This document shows positions 1 to 21,440 of a DNA stretch of 64,000 nt, in pieces (the stretch's first letter is position 1; each line of letters begins with the position of its first letter). A model generated the notes under the pieces. The model searched no databases. It saw nothing but the letters and a program-made list of their open reading frames with translations, and was not told the DNA's origin. The position numbers were made by a program, and so were the translations under genes. Origin of the DNA: Pelecanus crispus (Eukaryota; Chordata; Aves; Pelecaniformes; Pelecanidae); the NCBI RefSeq assembly GCF_030463565.1, contig NC_134661.1, forward strand, positions 6,472,542 through 6,536,541. Reading direction: 5' to 3'.

Positions 1-960
1 TGTGGTCTGTTTCTGGCTCTGGGGAGAGACTGCAGTTAAGGCAGGCACAACAAGTTACATTTCCTGGGTTCTATTTCTGTCTGTAGGATTGTGGTCAAAT
101 GTCCTCTGTTTTGTCTGTTTCCCCTAAACAAAATACGAGGCATAGGATGCCTGCTTGGTTCTCGTGGATGGGTTTTTTCCCTCTGTCTTGGGGTACGTGC
201 AGTAGGATTGGCCTAGTGAACTCATCCTTGACAGCAGAGGGAAAAGAGCATGGGGGTGTCCTTGTCCTCTTCAGCTGCAGCATTTTTCACAACTTTGGCT
301 CCTGTTTGTTCAGTATCTCCGTCTTGAGTTCTGAATACTAATAATCTACTTCTGAGCAGAGGTATTTTTGGAGCTGCCTGTCAGGCTCCTGTGAAGGAAG
401 CAAACAGCGGTAGCTGTCCAAGGTAGCACTCTCGCCTTCTGGGTAACACTGAGTGAAAGGTGCAGAATTAGTCCTGACTTTGGCCTCTTTGGAGAGGATT
501 TCATTGCACAACTAGGTCACACAGAGATCTTAAGTTTCCTTGTGTCGTTGGCTGACGTTGGCCTCTTTCTGCCTTCTGGATGCTACAGATGCATGGCTGG
601 AGACACTAGCTGTAGGCCACTGAAAAGACCCTCCAATGACACTGCTGTTTTCTTCCATAAGAGCAAATTGTCAGGCCGCTTCTTCTGGAGCAGGAAGTTC
701 AGGCAGAAGCACAGAAATCCCTCTGTCCCAGATGGCTAGAATGTTGGCAGGGAAATCACTTTTGGGTAAGAGAAAGGCAAGAAGGGCTAAGAGCCCGCGG
801 GGCAGGTGTCTGTATACCTCCTGCTCTCTTGGGCCCTTGGCAACACTTCAGCCCTGTGAGTGCCCTACTGCGTTATGACCACTGGTCTGGGTCACTCACT
901 TCCCAGGGAAGGGTGTCTGCCTCTGTCTTGCACCTTCCTACAGATAACATCTTTTCCCAG
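1..960 (+). other. DIXDC1: DIXDC1 intron (upstream exons outside the window)
   Basis: No coding exon could be recognised here. The short open frames have no coiled-coil or DIX-type residues and no paired splice sites. The stretch ends in a good 3' splice site (AG at 959-960) feeding the first recognised DIXDC1 exon, so it is read as intron. Confidence 0.7.
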
Positions 961-3900
961 GATGCTTTACAGCAAAGACTGATTCAACAGGATGCTTCAG
1001 TTCTTCAGCTAAAACAGGAACTGCTGAGAGCAAACATGGACAAGGAGGAATTGCACAATCAGAACGTGAGTCACTGTGCTGCTGAGGGTTAAGATTATTT
1101 TAGGAGGTTGGTGGCCCTGAGGGCTCCAGCAGCCACAGGGTGGAGTCGGTGGTTGCAGCAGAGTTCTGGGGGTCGTGGGATAGTGAACAAATAGTCAAAG
1201 GTCTCTGCATAGTAAAAACTGCACAGTCTACTTGCCAGCTGTGAGACTCACTGGAGTTTCCTGTTCTTCACTCACACTTTCTGTCCTCCAAGACCTTCAG
1301 CTGAAAACAGGGAGGGGGCTTCCCATGATGTTTTCAGTACAGTTGCATCCTCATTGTGCTCCCTGGGTTAGCAAGTGGCACTTTGACAGGTAGAGCTGCC
1401 ATGTACAGTGTCTCTCTGGAGAGAGAAGGGCAAGGAAGGAACTGTCCTGTCCAAAAGGTTGCCATCCTTAGACACCAGCTCCCTTGAACTCTGCAGATAT
1501 TTGGTCTCAGGTCACCCTTTAGCACAAGGGGCAAAGAAGTTGTCACTAACTCTTCAGGAATACCTACCTCACATCTATGTGTTATTTCTGCAGGTTGACC
1601 TTCAGAGAAAGGTTGAAGAGAGAAACCAGCTACTGGCAGAATACAAAGTAATGGAACCTCTCTTCAGTGGAGGTCTTTGCTGGGGGCAGCCTTTGGTGCT
1701 TCTTCTGTTTTGCAAATGTGACTGCTGTCTTCCTGGCACTCTGTCACCTATAGGATTGGCACTGTGGATAGTGAATAAGTTGCAATAGCCATGGATCTTT
1801 GTAATGAGATGGAGGAATCAGATGTTCTTTGTGTTCTGCCCACAGCTTTTTACAGTAGATCTCTTATTGTCATGGTTTTTCTGTGATGGCTTGCTGAGTA
1901 TCTAACACTTGTGCAGAAGCCTGTCAGGTTAGATTGGGTCAGCTGACTGTCCACTGATCCCTCGGGAATCTGTTGTCTCTGGGACAGTTGTCTGGCCTCA
2001 GTCGTGGATCTTTGCTGGGCACGGGGACTCCAGGCAACAACCACCTGACCGATCTTTTCAAAAAAAGCTTTGACACTCAGTTCTAGGATCTAGCTAGAAA
2101 TACACACATTGTGTAAGTCAGCCTGTAGAGGAACCTGATCCCGGCAGATGACATAACCTTCCCTGCCATGGGAAGGTGATTGTGAGCCTTACTCACTGTC
2201 CTGTTGATTCTCTTGATTACTGTGTTGCAGAAAGAACTGGGCCAGAAGGATCGGCATTTACAGCAGCATCAGACCAAACTGGATGAAACGCTTAGGCAGC
2301 TTTCTGAGGTCAGCTACCAACAGGTATGGAGCAGGGGGGCTGCACTGATGCCCTGAGACCTGGCACTTGCCTTGGTGGCTCAGTGTGTGCTGATTCTTCT
2401 GCTCCCCTCGCAGGTGGATCTGGAGCGGGAGCTGGAGCACAGAGAGGCCCTGCTAGCTCACTGCATGAAGAGAGAAGCTGAAGAGGTATGGGAAGCCTTG
2501 GTCTAAACATCAGACTGTTGGAGTGATGTTTATGACCAGCACCCTCTAGCTACCTATCTCCAGAAATCATCCACTTCATCCCAGAGAGGCCTGGCTCTGT
2601 AATCTCATTGTCAGTGCCCAAACCAAGGCAGCCAGGCTCCACAAAGCATCCAACATACCAAAGCGCTCAGCAGTGAGCACTCTGGCTTAGCCTCTTGTAT
2701 CAAAATCCTAAGGGATGAAACAGTGAGGGGAGCACAGGACTGAGTGGAAGCCAGAGACTCTTGGCTTATAGCTTCAGGTCTGACACTGACTAATGGTTAG
2801 ACCAGGGCCTAGCTTCTTACTTCCTCCTTTTCCTGTTGACCCTGGTATTGAGCACTTGGAACTGTCTTGGTGGAAAGAGTGCCAGCCCCAATATCTGTCC
2901 CTGCACAGTGACACTTGAACACTGATTCTGCTCACTAGAGCTTGCAGAGCCCTCCGTGATGCAGCAGCAAGCCCATTCCTGTCTCTTCCTCTTTCTCCAC
3001 CTGTATGTGAGGAATTGTGTTTGTGCTGTGACCCATAGGACTGCCTACACACTCCTTAGTGAGTATATTTACCTGGTAGAAGATGGGAGTGATATCACTG
3101 ATGTGGAAAGTTTTCATGCCCTCCCATCATTTTCATGCCCAAGTTTGCAAATTGGGGTCTTTGTGGAGGTCCTAACACTTACATTCCTAGCGGCACACGC
3201 ATCTTAACGATAACGGCTCAATGTCCAAATGGAGACCGGTGACAAGTGGTGTCCCTCAGGGGTCCGTACTGGGACTGGTGCTGTTTAATATCTTCATCAG
3301 TGACAGACAGTGGGATCAAGTGCACCCTCAGCAAGTTTGCAGATGACACCAAGCCGAGCGGTGCAGTTGACACACCAAAAGGACGAGATGTCATCCAAAG
3401 GGACCTGGACAAGCTGGAGAGATGGGTCTGTGTGAACCTCATGAGGTCCAACAAGGCCAAGTGCAAGGTCCTGCACCTGGGATGGGGCAACACCCAATAT
3501 CAATACAGGCTGGGGGATGGAGGGATTGAGAGCAGCCCTGCGGAGAAGGACTTGGGGGTACTGGTGGATGAAAAGCTGGACATGAGCCGGCAATGTGTGC
3601 TTGCAGCCCAGAAAGCCAACTGTATCCTGGGCTGCATCAAAAGAAGCGTGGCCAGCAGGTCGAGGGAGGGGATTCTGCCGCTCTACTCTGCTCTGGTGAG
3701 ACCCTGCCTGGAGTACTGCATCCAGCTCTGGGGCCCTCAGCACAAGAAGGACATGGACCTGTTGGAGCGGGTCCAGAGGAGGGCCACAAAAATGATCCGA
3801 GGGCTGGAGCACCTCTCCTGCGAGGCCAGGCTGAGGGAGTTGGGATTGTTCAACCTGGAGAAGAGAAGGCTGCGGGGAGACCTTATTGCAGCCTTTCAGT

Positions 3901-6900
3901 ACTTGAAGGGGGCCGATAGGAAGGATGGGGGCAATCTTTTTAGCAAGGCCTCTTGTGACAGAACAAGGAGTAATGGATTTAAACTAAAGGAGGGTAGATT
4001 TAGACTGAATGTAAGGAAGAAATTTTTTACAATGAGGGTGGTGAAGCACTGGAACAGGTTGCCTGGAGAGGTAGTGGAGGCCTCATCCCTAGAAACATTC
4101 CAGGTCAGGTTGGATGGGGCTCTGAGCAACCTGGTCTGGTTAAAGCTGTCCCTGCTCACTGCAGGGGGTTGGGCTGGATGATCTCTAAAGGTCCCTTCCA
4201 ACCCAAAGCATTCTATGATTCTATGATCTTCCCCTGAACAGGTGATGGCTTACAGCGGTCATAGTGCTCAGAGCAATGGCTTCCTCCAGACAGCAGGAAA
4301 AGGAGCTGCTCCTACAGCCCACCGAGGGGTAAGTGCACATAAGGGACATTTTCCCAGCCAGATGCAGATGAAGACTCCAGATATCCTGGAAGCTATTATC
4401 TTGTTACGAGATACTTCCCCTTTCTAAGACCCGTGGCTTTAGATGGGAAGAAAGCAGCCTGGAGTTAGTCTGACGGACTTGTGGTCTCTTGGGCAGACAA
4501 ATGACTTGCAGCTGGTTCGTGATGCCCTTCGCAGCCTCAGGAACAGTTTCAGTGGTCACGATCCACAGCACCACACCATTGACAGCCTGGAGCAGGGCAT
4601 CTCCAGCCTAATGGAACGGCTGTACCGCATGGAAACACAGAAGAGGCAAGAGAGATGGGTAAAGGCTTCCTAGGGCACTTGGCTCTTAACTTCTGCCCCT
4701 CACACACAATCCAGAGCTAGAACAACAATGAGAGCTCCAACTGGGAAGTGACACCTTGTTCTCACTCTTTTGGCTTTGCACCCTAGATCCGGGGAAAATC
4801 ACCAGCAAGCAGAGCAACAAATGAGTGTAGAGACTCCTGGCCTCCCAAATTCAGTAAGTGCCTTTCAGCTCCTGCCCTCCCACTGCCAAATTCATTGCTC
4901 GGGTTTCCTGGCCAGAGTCCAGAGCATAGCATCCCCTTGGGAATCTGCCATCTCCAGCTTCTTATTCCCTTTATCAGACCTCACTTTCCTCCCTTTGGTC
5001 ATTTGCTGTACAGATTAGACTTCACTGCAAAGGAAATGGGGCAGAGACAATCTATGGCTGCTTGTTTGAAAAGCACCATCACAGTTGGAGTCTGTCTGGG
5101 CCACTTCGGTAGTACTGCAGTATAAATAATTACGACAAACAATTACCCATGGGATGAGTGGGAACTGTGATGTTATTTCAGCTTTCCTACTGGTTTGCAC
5201 CATCTAGTGGACACAGATAACTGCACAGTTGCTTCTTTCCCTGTTCCCCCCTCAGTGTCTAGCTCCTTTCACGTATGCGTAACAGCACAGCCCTTTCTGA
5301 CACCATGTTTCCTGGCTCCAGCTGCACCAGCTCCACATTTGCTTTTCATCATGAAGGCTGTTTTTTCCAATGTTAGTTGTAAATGTCACCGAGAAAGTCT
5401 GTGAGGTTGTAGGGGACTGTAGGTACTGGGGAAAGGCAGAGGGCCCCCCCCCACCTTTCAGCTGCATTGTAGTGTCCAGCAGCAGGGTAGCCTGGAAGTA
5501 CAAGATGTGGAGGAAGGTAGGAGAGGAACTCAGATGCCTGAAGTGGGTTGTGGGGAGGATTTGCTGGGTTCTTCCTCCTCTCCCATAAACTGCAGTTTTT
5601 AGAGCAGCCACAGTCGTGTGTTCTCTGCATGCAAACTGTACCTCTCCCTTTGGCAGACTCCATACTCCTCCACTGCAGCAGGAAAATTGAGTTGTGCAGC
5701 CACACCTGTAGAATGCCTTGGGTGTAAAGAGCTCTGAGAGGTGGCTCCAAAGACTTGTTAAATTAGAAAGCCTTTGAATGGGTGTCCATAATGTTTTCTG
5801 CATGCTAGGAATCTTAAAACTGTAGACTCACTCTGTGTGAACCTTCCTCTGCTTCAGCTTTTGGCAAAGCATATTGCAGGGAAGCAGGAAGCAAGGCAGT
5901 AGCCAGAGAGAGGGAGAGAAACACAAACGAGCAAAGAAAAATCCATGCACAAACACCCATCCCGGCCAACTAGAATGGGAAGGTGGGGAGGAGACAGATA
6001 ACCTTTTGCCTTGATGTTGATCAGTCACTTCATCCTGTTCTACCCACCTGCAAGTGAAGGCAAGTGATAAAGTAGCTGTACTGGATGGGGTACTGTTCAG
6101 TCATTTTCTCTTTTCTTTGCAGAACTGCCTCATTCTCACAGCACACCCGTGATGAACACCAGTGCCTGCACCAAAGTGTTGTACTTCACTGACCGCTCCC
6201 TCACACCTTTCATGGTCAACATACCAAAGAGGTGAGGTCTGGCCTTGCCTTGCTGACACTGATGTGGGAGGTGCTTGTTTCCCTAAATGCATTAGTCTGA
6301 TCTCTTCTGGGTATGGTCACCACTAGCACAGGTTCATGGTACATTAACTTGGGCATTGGATTTCATACCATTTCATACCAGGGTGCCACATGCCTAGACT
6401 TGTGCTGTGGCTCTGCATGCCATGTAGTAACATGAGCTAAATCTGGTAACGGTGTACCATGAAACAGTGCCAAACTCTCCCCTTGCAGGTTAGGGGAAGT
6501 GACTCTGAAGGATTTTAAGGTAGCTATTGACCGTGAAGGAACCCACCGGTACCACTTCAAAGCCCTGGATCCGGAGTTTGGCACAGTGAAGGAGGAGGTA
6601 AGTGTGGAATTTAGCTATCAGCCGCTTTGGGTTCAGTGTTACCACACAACCCTGGAGACTGTGGTCACCTCACTTCTAAACTAATGAAATCTTTGAACTT
6701 GCCCCCGAAAAGACTCTCTATTTTCACAGCTGTAGATTAAGCTCCTCTTGTAAGGTGCTAAAATGGGATGTTTTCATCCCCAGCCAGAGCAATTACATGA
6801 ATGTGATTGCACACGCCTGGGGGTTGCAGAGCCCCTTGGGCAAAGAGCTGGCTGTTGGCAAAGACAGTCTGTGACACGGTATTGCTCAGGGTCACTGGGC

Positions 6901-7590
6901 AAAAAGCCAGACTACACTTCTAGCCCTTCAGGTGGCTTTATAAAACCTGTTGCAATGAGAGACACTTTAGGCAAACATGGTTTATTCAAAAAACATTCTC
7001 CTACTTTCCTTTAAAGGTTTTTCAGAGAGAACTCTGTGTGTGGCATCTTGTCCTTTGTGTACTGCATTACAGCCCTGTTTATGTTGGTGTGGATTGGAAT
7101 CATTAAAGGTTATTGGGATAGTTCCTGTTTCACAGATGAAGACAAGCGCAAAGGGTTACCCTCTCTGGGAACAGTCAGCTGACTAGGTAGCCATTCTGCA
7201 GAAACAGCTGGAGATTGTAGTCTGGATCAGAAAAGGCATGTTTCCTGTCTATTTTACCTTTCCTGTCAAAAACATGCCAATAATAATTTTGACAGTTACT
7301 GGTTAAAGAAGGGGCCTAATCTATTTTTTACCTAGAACCTGAAAAGATTACTCAGACGTGTGAATGATGGATGAGGTACATGTCCTCTGGGCTGTGTAGT
7401 GAAATCTGAGCTAGGATCTCTGAGTTGAGGCCTGCCTCTTAATGCCACTCACACTGCAGAAGAGTGGTGTCCAGACTCCAGACATGACTGGACTCCCTTT
7501 TTTTTGTAGGTATTCCATGATGATGACATCATTCCTGGTTGGGAGGGGAAAATTGTGGCCTGGGTGGAAGAAGACCATGGGGAGAATTAA
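961..7590 (+). CDS. DIXDC1: DIXDC1, C-terminal ten coding exons (5' partial)
   Basis: DIX-domain protein of the Dishevelled/Axin type that acts in Wnt signalling and binds actin and gamma-tubulin in family members. Exons: 961-1065, 1594-1647, 2231-2323, 2414-2485, 4242-4328, 4497-4658, 4787-4853, 6123-6231, 6489-6597, 7510-7590 (stop TAA 7588-7590). They total 939 nt, 312 residues, in phase at every junction with GT-AG borders. The first four exons encode a coiled coil rich in Leu, Gln and Glu ([19 protein letters not shown]). The sixth carries [19 protein letters not shown], and the last three encode the DIX domain, from [20 protein letters not shown] through [15 protein letters not shown] to [17 protein letters not shown]. 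This closely matches the human C-terminus. The calponin-homology N-terminus lies upstream of the window. The intron before 4242 holds a CR1. Confidence 0.96.
3205..4227 (+). mobile_element. CR1 LINE, 5'-truncated, in a DIXDC1 intron
   Basis: This is a sense-oriented CR1 retrotransposon fragment covering the end of the reverse transcriptase and the 3' UTR. It opens with sequence encoding the VPQGSVLG type motif near 3250, has FADDTK at about 3337, and continues with [17 protein letters not shown] and a C-terminal stretch ending in [16 protein letters not shown]. One frame change lies near 3295; after it the frame is open to 4181. The tail has GATGATCTCTAAAGG, TCCCTTCCAACC and two copies of the ATTCTATG-type repeat. 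CR1s insert as 5'-truncated copies, which explains the abrupt left edge. It cannot move by itself. Confidence 0.93.
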
Positions 7591-10500
7591 TCAAGCTTTT
7601 AAGTCTTGTCGCTATGGAAACCTGTAACTGGCTGCTGAGCTCAAAGAATGACCAAAAAGCATGTGTGCTGGAAGGAGTCCAATTCAAGCTGCCAAAAAAG
7701 AGGGTTTCTCTGCAAACAACGGGTAATGCATGTTGTGTGCATGGACGCCTGGCATCTGACTTTCCATGGCCAAATGCAGACAGTGTTCTGAGACTGAAAT
7801 GTCAGGTCTGGGAAAGAAACACCTTGCTTTGTCCTGTCAGCTAAGCCCTGAAGGCCTTAATGATGCATTGCTCCTTTCCCCTGCTTCTCCATTCCTGCAA
7901 TATGTGCTGCAGACTGTGATCTGGGGATTTCAAGTCTGGTTTCTTGTACATGGTATTCTATAAATCTGCACTGATGGCAAAAATGTGAAGCTTTGTCTTC
8001 ATGAGTCAGAAGAAGCCACTAGATAAGTGAGCCGAAGGTTTGACCGCTTTGGTCCTGGACTTATATGTGCTGCAGGAGCAGAGTGAACCTTTTGGACATT
8101 CCAGAATGACAGTATAGAAGCCTGACCTGGGGATGGAAGACGACTGTCTGGAGGTTTTATGCATGGTCTAAAGCAAAGATCACCAGCTTGGCAAAGCTCC
8201 CTTTTTCCCAAACTAATTTCCTAGCCCCACTTCTCCCACTTGCTCTCCAAAGTTGTACTCACTTCTGAGGCCCTCTGGATTTGCTTTGTTGCTGTGGGGA
8301 CTGTGGGATCTTGGTGCTTGCTTATTTGCTGAAGGATTTCATTTGTGGGGGAGCTGGAATCAGCTGCTTCCCTGAGGTACTTACAACCCCTCTCCTTGCT
8401 GAGCCTCTTTCCCTGCACTCATGCCCTCTCCTCTATTGGCAAGGCAGACAGTTTGTCACCTCCTGTGCACAGGCATCACTGCATGCTGCTGTCCGCTCAT
8501 TGCCAGGGCCACCAGACATTTGTCCACACCGGTAGGATAAACCCCATCGGTTATACCACCAGTTCGCTGGTATGTCTGCTCCTGGGGTGCCTGGAGGATC
8601 AGGAAATGAATGACTGCTTGGGAAAGAACAAGCCCTAAAATCCCTGAGGGTGGGGTTTTCTTTTTGGTTTTGTGCGGTTTTTTGTTTGTTTCTGCTTTGC
8701 CTGTCTCTGCCCTTCTGCTGCCAGTCAGCTGTACTTCCAGCTGGCTGCAACGTACAGCAGACACTGTTGACTTAGAAGGTCAAATGGCAAGTCAAGGCTC
8801 TGCTCATTCTTGGTACGTGGCCCTTCCATGGACTACCTGTGTCTGTGCTGTGCATGAGGCTGAGAGAGGGTGAACCTGGTTTTACTGTTTTATATTAATG
8901 TGCTTTTGTAAACATGTTCTTGGAATTATTTTGTACCAGTTTACATTTGTCTGAGGACTGTGAATATTTTTATACTAGTCCAAGTGCTTTCTGTATATTT
9001 CTGCACGTGTTATCCTGTGTTCTGCTTATTTTCTAGTGGATGCTGAGATGTTCTGTATCATCTCCTGTTAACACAACACTGGGCTCATAATTTTATTTTA
9101 CTATGGAAATCCAACTAGTTCCTGCTGGGTTTTTGTATTTTTGCCAGCTTTAATAGGCAGCAACAATACTATTTATATTTCTCACTGCTTCACTGTCCAG
9201 GAAGTAGCTCAAGGCTCTTATGTGGCTCTGTGCCACATTGGCACAACACAACATGCCTCCTGTTCTGGACAATTTGTTATGGTGACTTTCTCCTTACAGA
9301 CAGCAGTAGGAAAATTCATCAATGAACAAGTTCATCAATGGGCTACAGGCAGAGACTACATCTCTCTTGGAAAAGAAAGAAATATTTTCGTCCTCCCTGG
9401 AAATAGTTTCTCTGTTGCATGATCTCTAGTGGGTTGGTAAACAGAGCATGGGGTTGTTATACTGAAATCAATTGTATTTGAATTGCAAATTTTTCTCAAA
9501 TGTTTCTTTCTTCAGGTTTTACTCATCAATTTTATTTCAGCAAGAGCCACGCACCCAGGCTAGAATTTTATGGAGAGAATGACAGTTTTCAAAGTCTGTG
9601 TTGCCGGTTCCATATCTTTCTCTGCTACTCAAAAGATGAGCAGTTTGGTTTTGTAGCACTGAAGACACAGGAGGCTGTTAATATGATCAGAGCTTCTAAT
9701 GGATAAGGCTTCAGTCCAGCCTTGCCCATAGCTATCCAGTTTTCCCATGAAGAAAATAGTTGTTAGCTGATACAGGAGACAGCCTATTCTTGTCCTTAGA
9801 TCAGTGCAGATAACTAAGGATGGTCACATTTAATATGCACTGCCACCAGAGAGCCAAGGACGGAACCTCATATGGAAACACATGCTCTCCAGAGCAACAG
9901 TGGGCTGCTTCTCAGACATTTTGAGAAAAATGTTTGAGAAGGAGCAAGACTGGACAAAAGGCTTGCTTTTTGGGCCTGGCAGTCCTGTACCTTTCATCCA
10001 TGCTAACATCACATGTAAGCTAGGACAAAAGAAGACATTCCCTGAGACAGAACTGATAGCAATGCTCTGTTCTTGCGTTCCTATATGCAGCCCCTCTGTG
10101 ATAGCGAAGGTAGAATTGCTGGGATTGCTGTCACTGAAGCTGAAGGACTGCTGCTCTGATAAGCTGTATCCCATGCACAGTTTGGGTTCAGCTTTATTTC
10201 TGTATTGACACTGCAGCCTTCTTCAGACTTTTTACCTTTGCATGATTGACAGAAAGGGGTCTAGAGGAGGTAAGGATAAGAGGTATCAGGTGGAAAAGCT
10301 GTTGGCCAGATCTTTCTGACAAAAGCAAAAGATGTTGCTTTTAAAGCAGTTTGGCACTGCTGTAACACTGACTTCAGAGGATGTATTCCAGGGATGCACT
10401 CTTAATATCATACCCAGGACTTGTATTTTTCACTGTTTTGAATCTGTTTATTTCTGTCCAACTTTATTCAAAGTTACTTTCCTATTCCTATACTTGTAAC

Positions 10501-10715
10501 TTGTTTATGTAACATACATGCTATGTGTAAAATTATATTTTCATAGAAACTCTGATGTTTGCATTCGTCACTTAGAAAGGGAAGTTATTCTAAAGCCTGT
10601 TCTCTAGGAAAGTGAAGCTTTATCTGTGCATCTAAACCAGACATACCTGACTGGGTAAGCCTTGGATTAGTGGACCAAGCAATTATCTCAATAAAATGGG
10701 GTTTGCAAACTGAGT
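7591..10715 (+). other. DIXDC1: DIXDC1 3' UTR
   Basis: AT-rich sequence with no splice signals or conserved coding potential runs from the stop codon to a canonical AATAAA at 10690-10695. A 3-kb 3' UTR fits the long mammalian one. Short open frames inside look accidental. The exact cleavage point (about 10715) is inferred. Confidence 0.75.
10690..10695 (+). promoter_or_regulatory. DIXDC1: polyadenylation signal AATAAA (DIXDC1)
   Basis: This canonical hexamer is followed by TG-rich sequence (GTCTGTTCAGTGCTGCTG), as expected downstream of a cleavage site. It is the last good signal before the DLAT CpG island. Confidence 0.7.
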
Positions 10716-11539
10716 CTGTTCAGTGCTGCTGAAGGGGAAGATGGCTTTGAAATGAGAAGGCACAGACAGGGGTACAGTGCATAAACCACTTAAGAGTGCT
10801 TAAGGGTAGCCTCCCATTGGTCCTGGAGAAAACCTTTCCTATCGTTTTTCCACAATGTTTTAGGAAAGTATGTATTTTCGGAGACTTGTGATATTAGCAG
10901 ACTTAGAATCACATGCCCTGAAGAGCTGGCTGAGAGTGAAATTTACATTTACTTTTAAAATTGGCATGAACAATACAAAATTGAAACACAGGCTCCGTTC
11001 AGCTGTCTTGGCGATAGCAAATTTCACTGCTTCCACCCCCAAGGTTGTGTAAACTGCTCCAGCTGGCTGAGCTCAGTCAAGGCAGGTCATACATGCTTAG
11101 GAGCAGCCACTCCTGAATCACTTTAGCACGGCTAAAGCAGCAGCAACGCATGTGATGGAATTTTATTGCGTACAGCGCTAGCCAGCTAAGCCCTTTGCCC
11201 TTGTGCTTTCCGACTCCTCGGCAAAACACAGTCGCTTTCAAAGCGTAGGGGAAGGCTTTGGTTGGGGGAACCTGTGGTGCTGAATCCCAGGCAGAACAGC
11301 TTCTGGATTCCTGTCTCCCCATACAGAACTGGGATCTTACTAAAATCTAACCCATGTGATAGTGACAGGGAGAATCCAAACGGGCCTGATGCAGTTTTGG
11401 GTGCGTCTTACACGAAGATACGATGTTCAGCTTTGGCTACAGCCCAGTTTTGTCACTGCTGGACAAGCTCCCGTCACTAACGCGAACCACGAGGCTGCAC
11501 CCTCTACCAACCAGGCTTCTCCACCCCCTTCTGGTGCCG
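10716..11539. other. DIXDC1-DLAT intergenic spacer
   Basis: Nothing gene-like is visible. The spacer is under 1 kb and grades from AT-rich sequence into the GC-rich DLAT promoter. Confidence 0.6.
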
Positions 11540-11979
11540 CGGGGCTGCCGAAGCGCCGGGCCGTGCCGGCGAGCAGCACTGGGAGCGGGCAGGGACGCGC
11601 GTGTGTCCCGAGCGCCCCGAGGAGCCTCCGGTAGCTCTGCCCTCCGCGGGGGCACACCGGTACGCGCTGCGGCCTTCGGGCAGACAGCGGGGGCCGCCAG
11701 GGACAGCCCCCAGGTAGCCTCCCCTGCCCGGGCTGGGCTCGCACGGCCGCTGCAGCCCCCGCGTAACCGCGCCCCGCGCCCCCCCATGCCGTCGCGCCGC
11801 TGCGCAGTGCGGTCTCGCAGCCCCCGCGCCGCCATTACACAGCGATCCCGCCCCGCCGTCCGTCCGCCGCGCTTTACGGCAGCGCGGCACTGTCGTGCTG
11901 CGCCGTGCGGCGCCGTGTTCGGACGGAGGAGGTCACCGAGCGGCGGCGGCGGGGCCGCGGCTCCGGCTCCAGCTCCGGC

Positions 11980-19938
<7,959 letters not shown>

Positions 19939-21440
19939 CTTAACCATACAAGCAAAATTTTCCTGGGTCACACTGTTTTGTTTTAAACAAGCTATTTAGA
20001 GTTTAGTGTTCAGACTTATTAAAAGAGTTCCTTTTTTATTTTAAATATGTATTATATTATCTGGTAATGTTATTACCAGTCTGTACAGAAAAAGTTTGCA
20101 GAAGTGCTTTTCAGAGCAATATTACAGCTATACTGTATTTTTATACAGTTAGTTAACTTGCAAACTCTTCCGAATCAGAGTTAAGCATCCCAGATTTAAA
20201 AATTACCCAGGCAGTATGCATACTGCCATCTGCTTCTAAACTAGGGTGAACAGGGGGGTGCATACCAAGCAACTTCATGACCTCAGTGTTCTCAGAAATT
20301 TGAATTATAAAATCTGTTCACAGGAGTTCAAATGAGATGGTAACTGAAATGTACAAGTTTAGTAGAAGGTGAATTCCCTTATTACCCTGTTCTCCTGCTG
20401 GGGTGGGTGAATATGACAGATGCACTAAGGGACTGAAGCGCCTGGGAATAGTTTCTCAAAGGCCAAGTGCTAGCATTCCAAATCTCACTTGGAATTTGGC
20501 ACTGGTCTGGACCTTCTCAGCTATGTGATCCCTTTCGAGCACTTTAAAGTAAGCTGAAAGAGCACTGATATCTGTGGGGTCGCAGCTCTCAGATACCACA
20601 GGGAATGTGCTGTCTTCTCATGGACTTTCACTTACATGTGCTTTTTGTATGAAAACTCTGTAATTGCTATTCCTCTTGCTAAGTTAGTATCAGACTATGA
20701 TGCCATGGAAGTAACTGTTTTGCAGAATGTTCAAGAGAATCTGTGTGTTGGAACCCAATATAGGCAAATCACACACGCTAATAATCCCATCGGTGGACAT
20801 TAATCATGTGATGACTCGAATGTTTGGAATTTTTTTTTCAGGCATTCTAACATAGGAAGCTCTGAGTTAGTCACTGGTACTGCAGTTCTCCCCTGAATTG
20901 TCTATGTTGTCCCAGCCTCACTAAGCTGCAGAATGTGCTATCCATGTATATATTGTATGTAAAATGCTTCAATAGCTTGTTGGACTTGTGTCCAGTTACC
21001 CCAGTCATTGCATCCTGAAAGGGGCGCAGTGCTGAACATTCTTAAACTCCACTTTCCACATGGAAATGTCAATGTAAAAAGGACGACTGTGTAGTAATTA
21101 CAAAGTGACCAGGAGAATTAAATAGGGGGGGGGGAGAAGCTTAAAAAAAGAAAGAAAAAGTTAAAGCTGATCTGTTATTCTGTATATTGCATTAAGTACT
21201 GTCTCCTGTAAAGTTCTACAAAATTCACTAAAGATACTGAAGAAAGTACTGTGGAAATTAAATATTTTTGTGGGAACTATTTAATGTCTGGTTGCTGTGA
21301 TACCTGGTTTTCATGCCTGGCTTAAGCAAAAAAGTGCATTAAGGTTTTGTTTTTTCTTTAATGATCTAAAATATCTTGGTTCCAGACTTGCTCTAGTGAA
21401 CCTGTGTTCTATTAAATGTTTGGAATTGACAACTACTAAA
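19939..21440 (+). other. DLAT: DLAT 3' UTR (end uncertain)
   Basis: The sequence is AT-rich and non-coding. No perfect AATAAA was found; ATTAAA variants occur near 20019, 21115, 21257 and 21409, so several ends are possible. The right boundary is a guess set by the last of these. About 1.1 kb separates it from the 3' end of the convergent gene PIH1D2. Confidence 0.5.

Noticed and set aside
9141-9706. Short open frames in the DIXDC1 3' UTR
   Set aside because: They follow the DIXDC1 stop without splice sites and resemble no known family.
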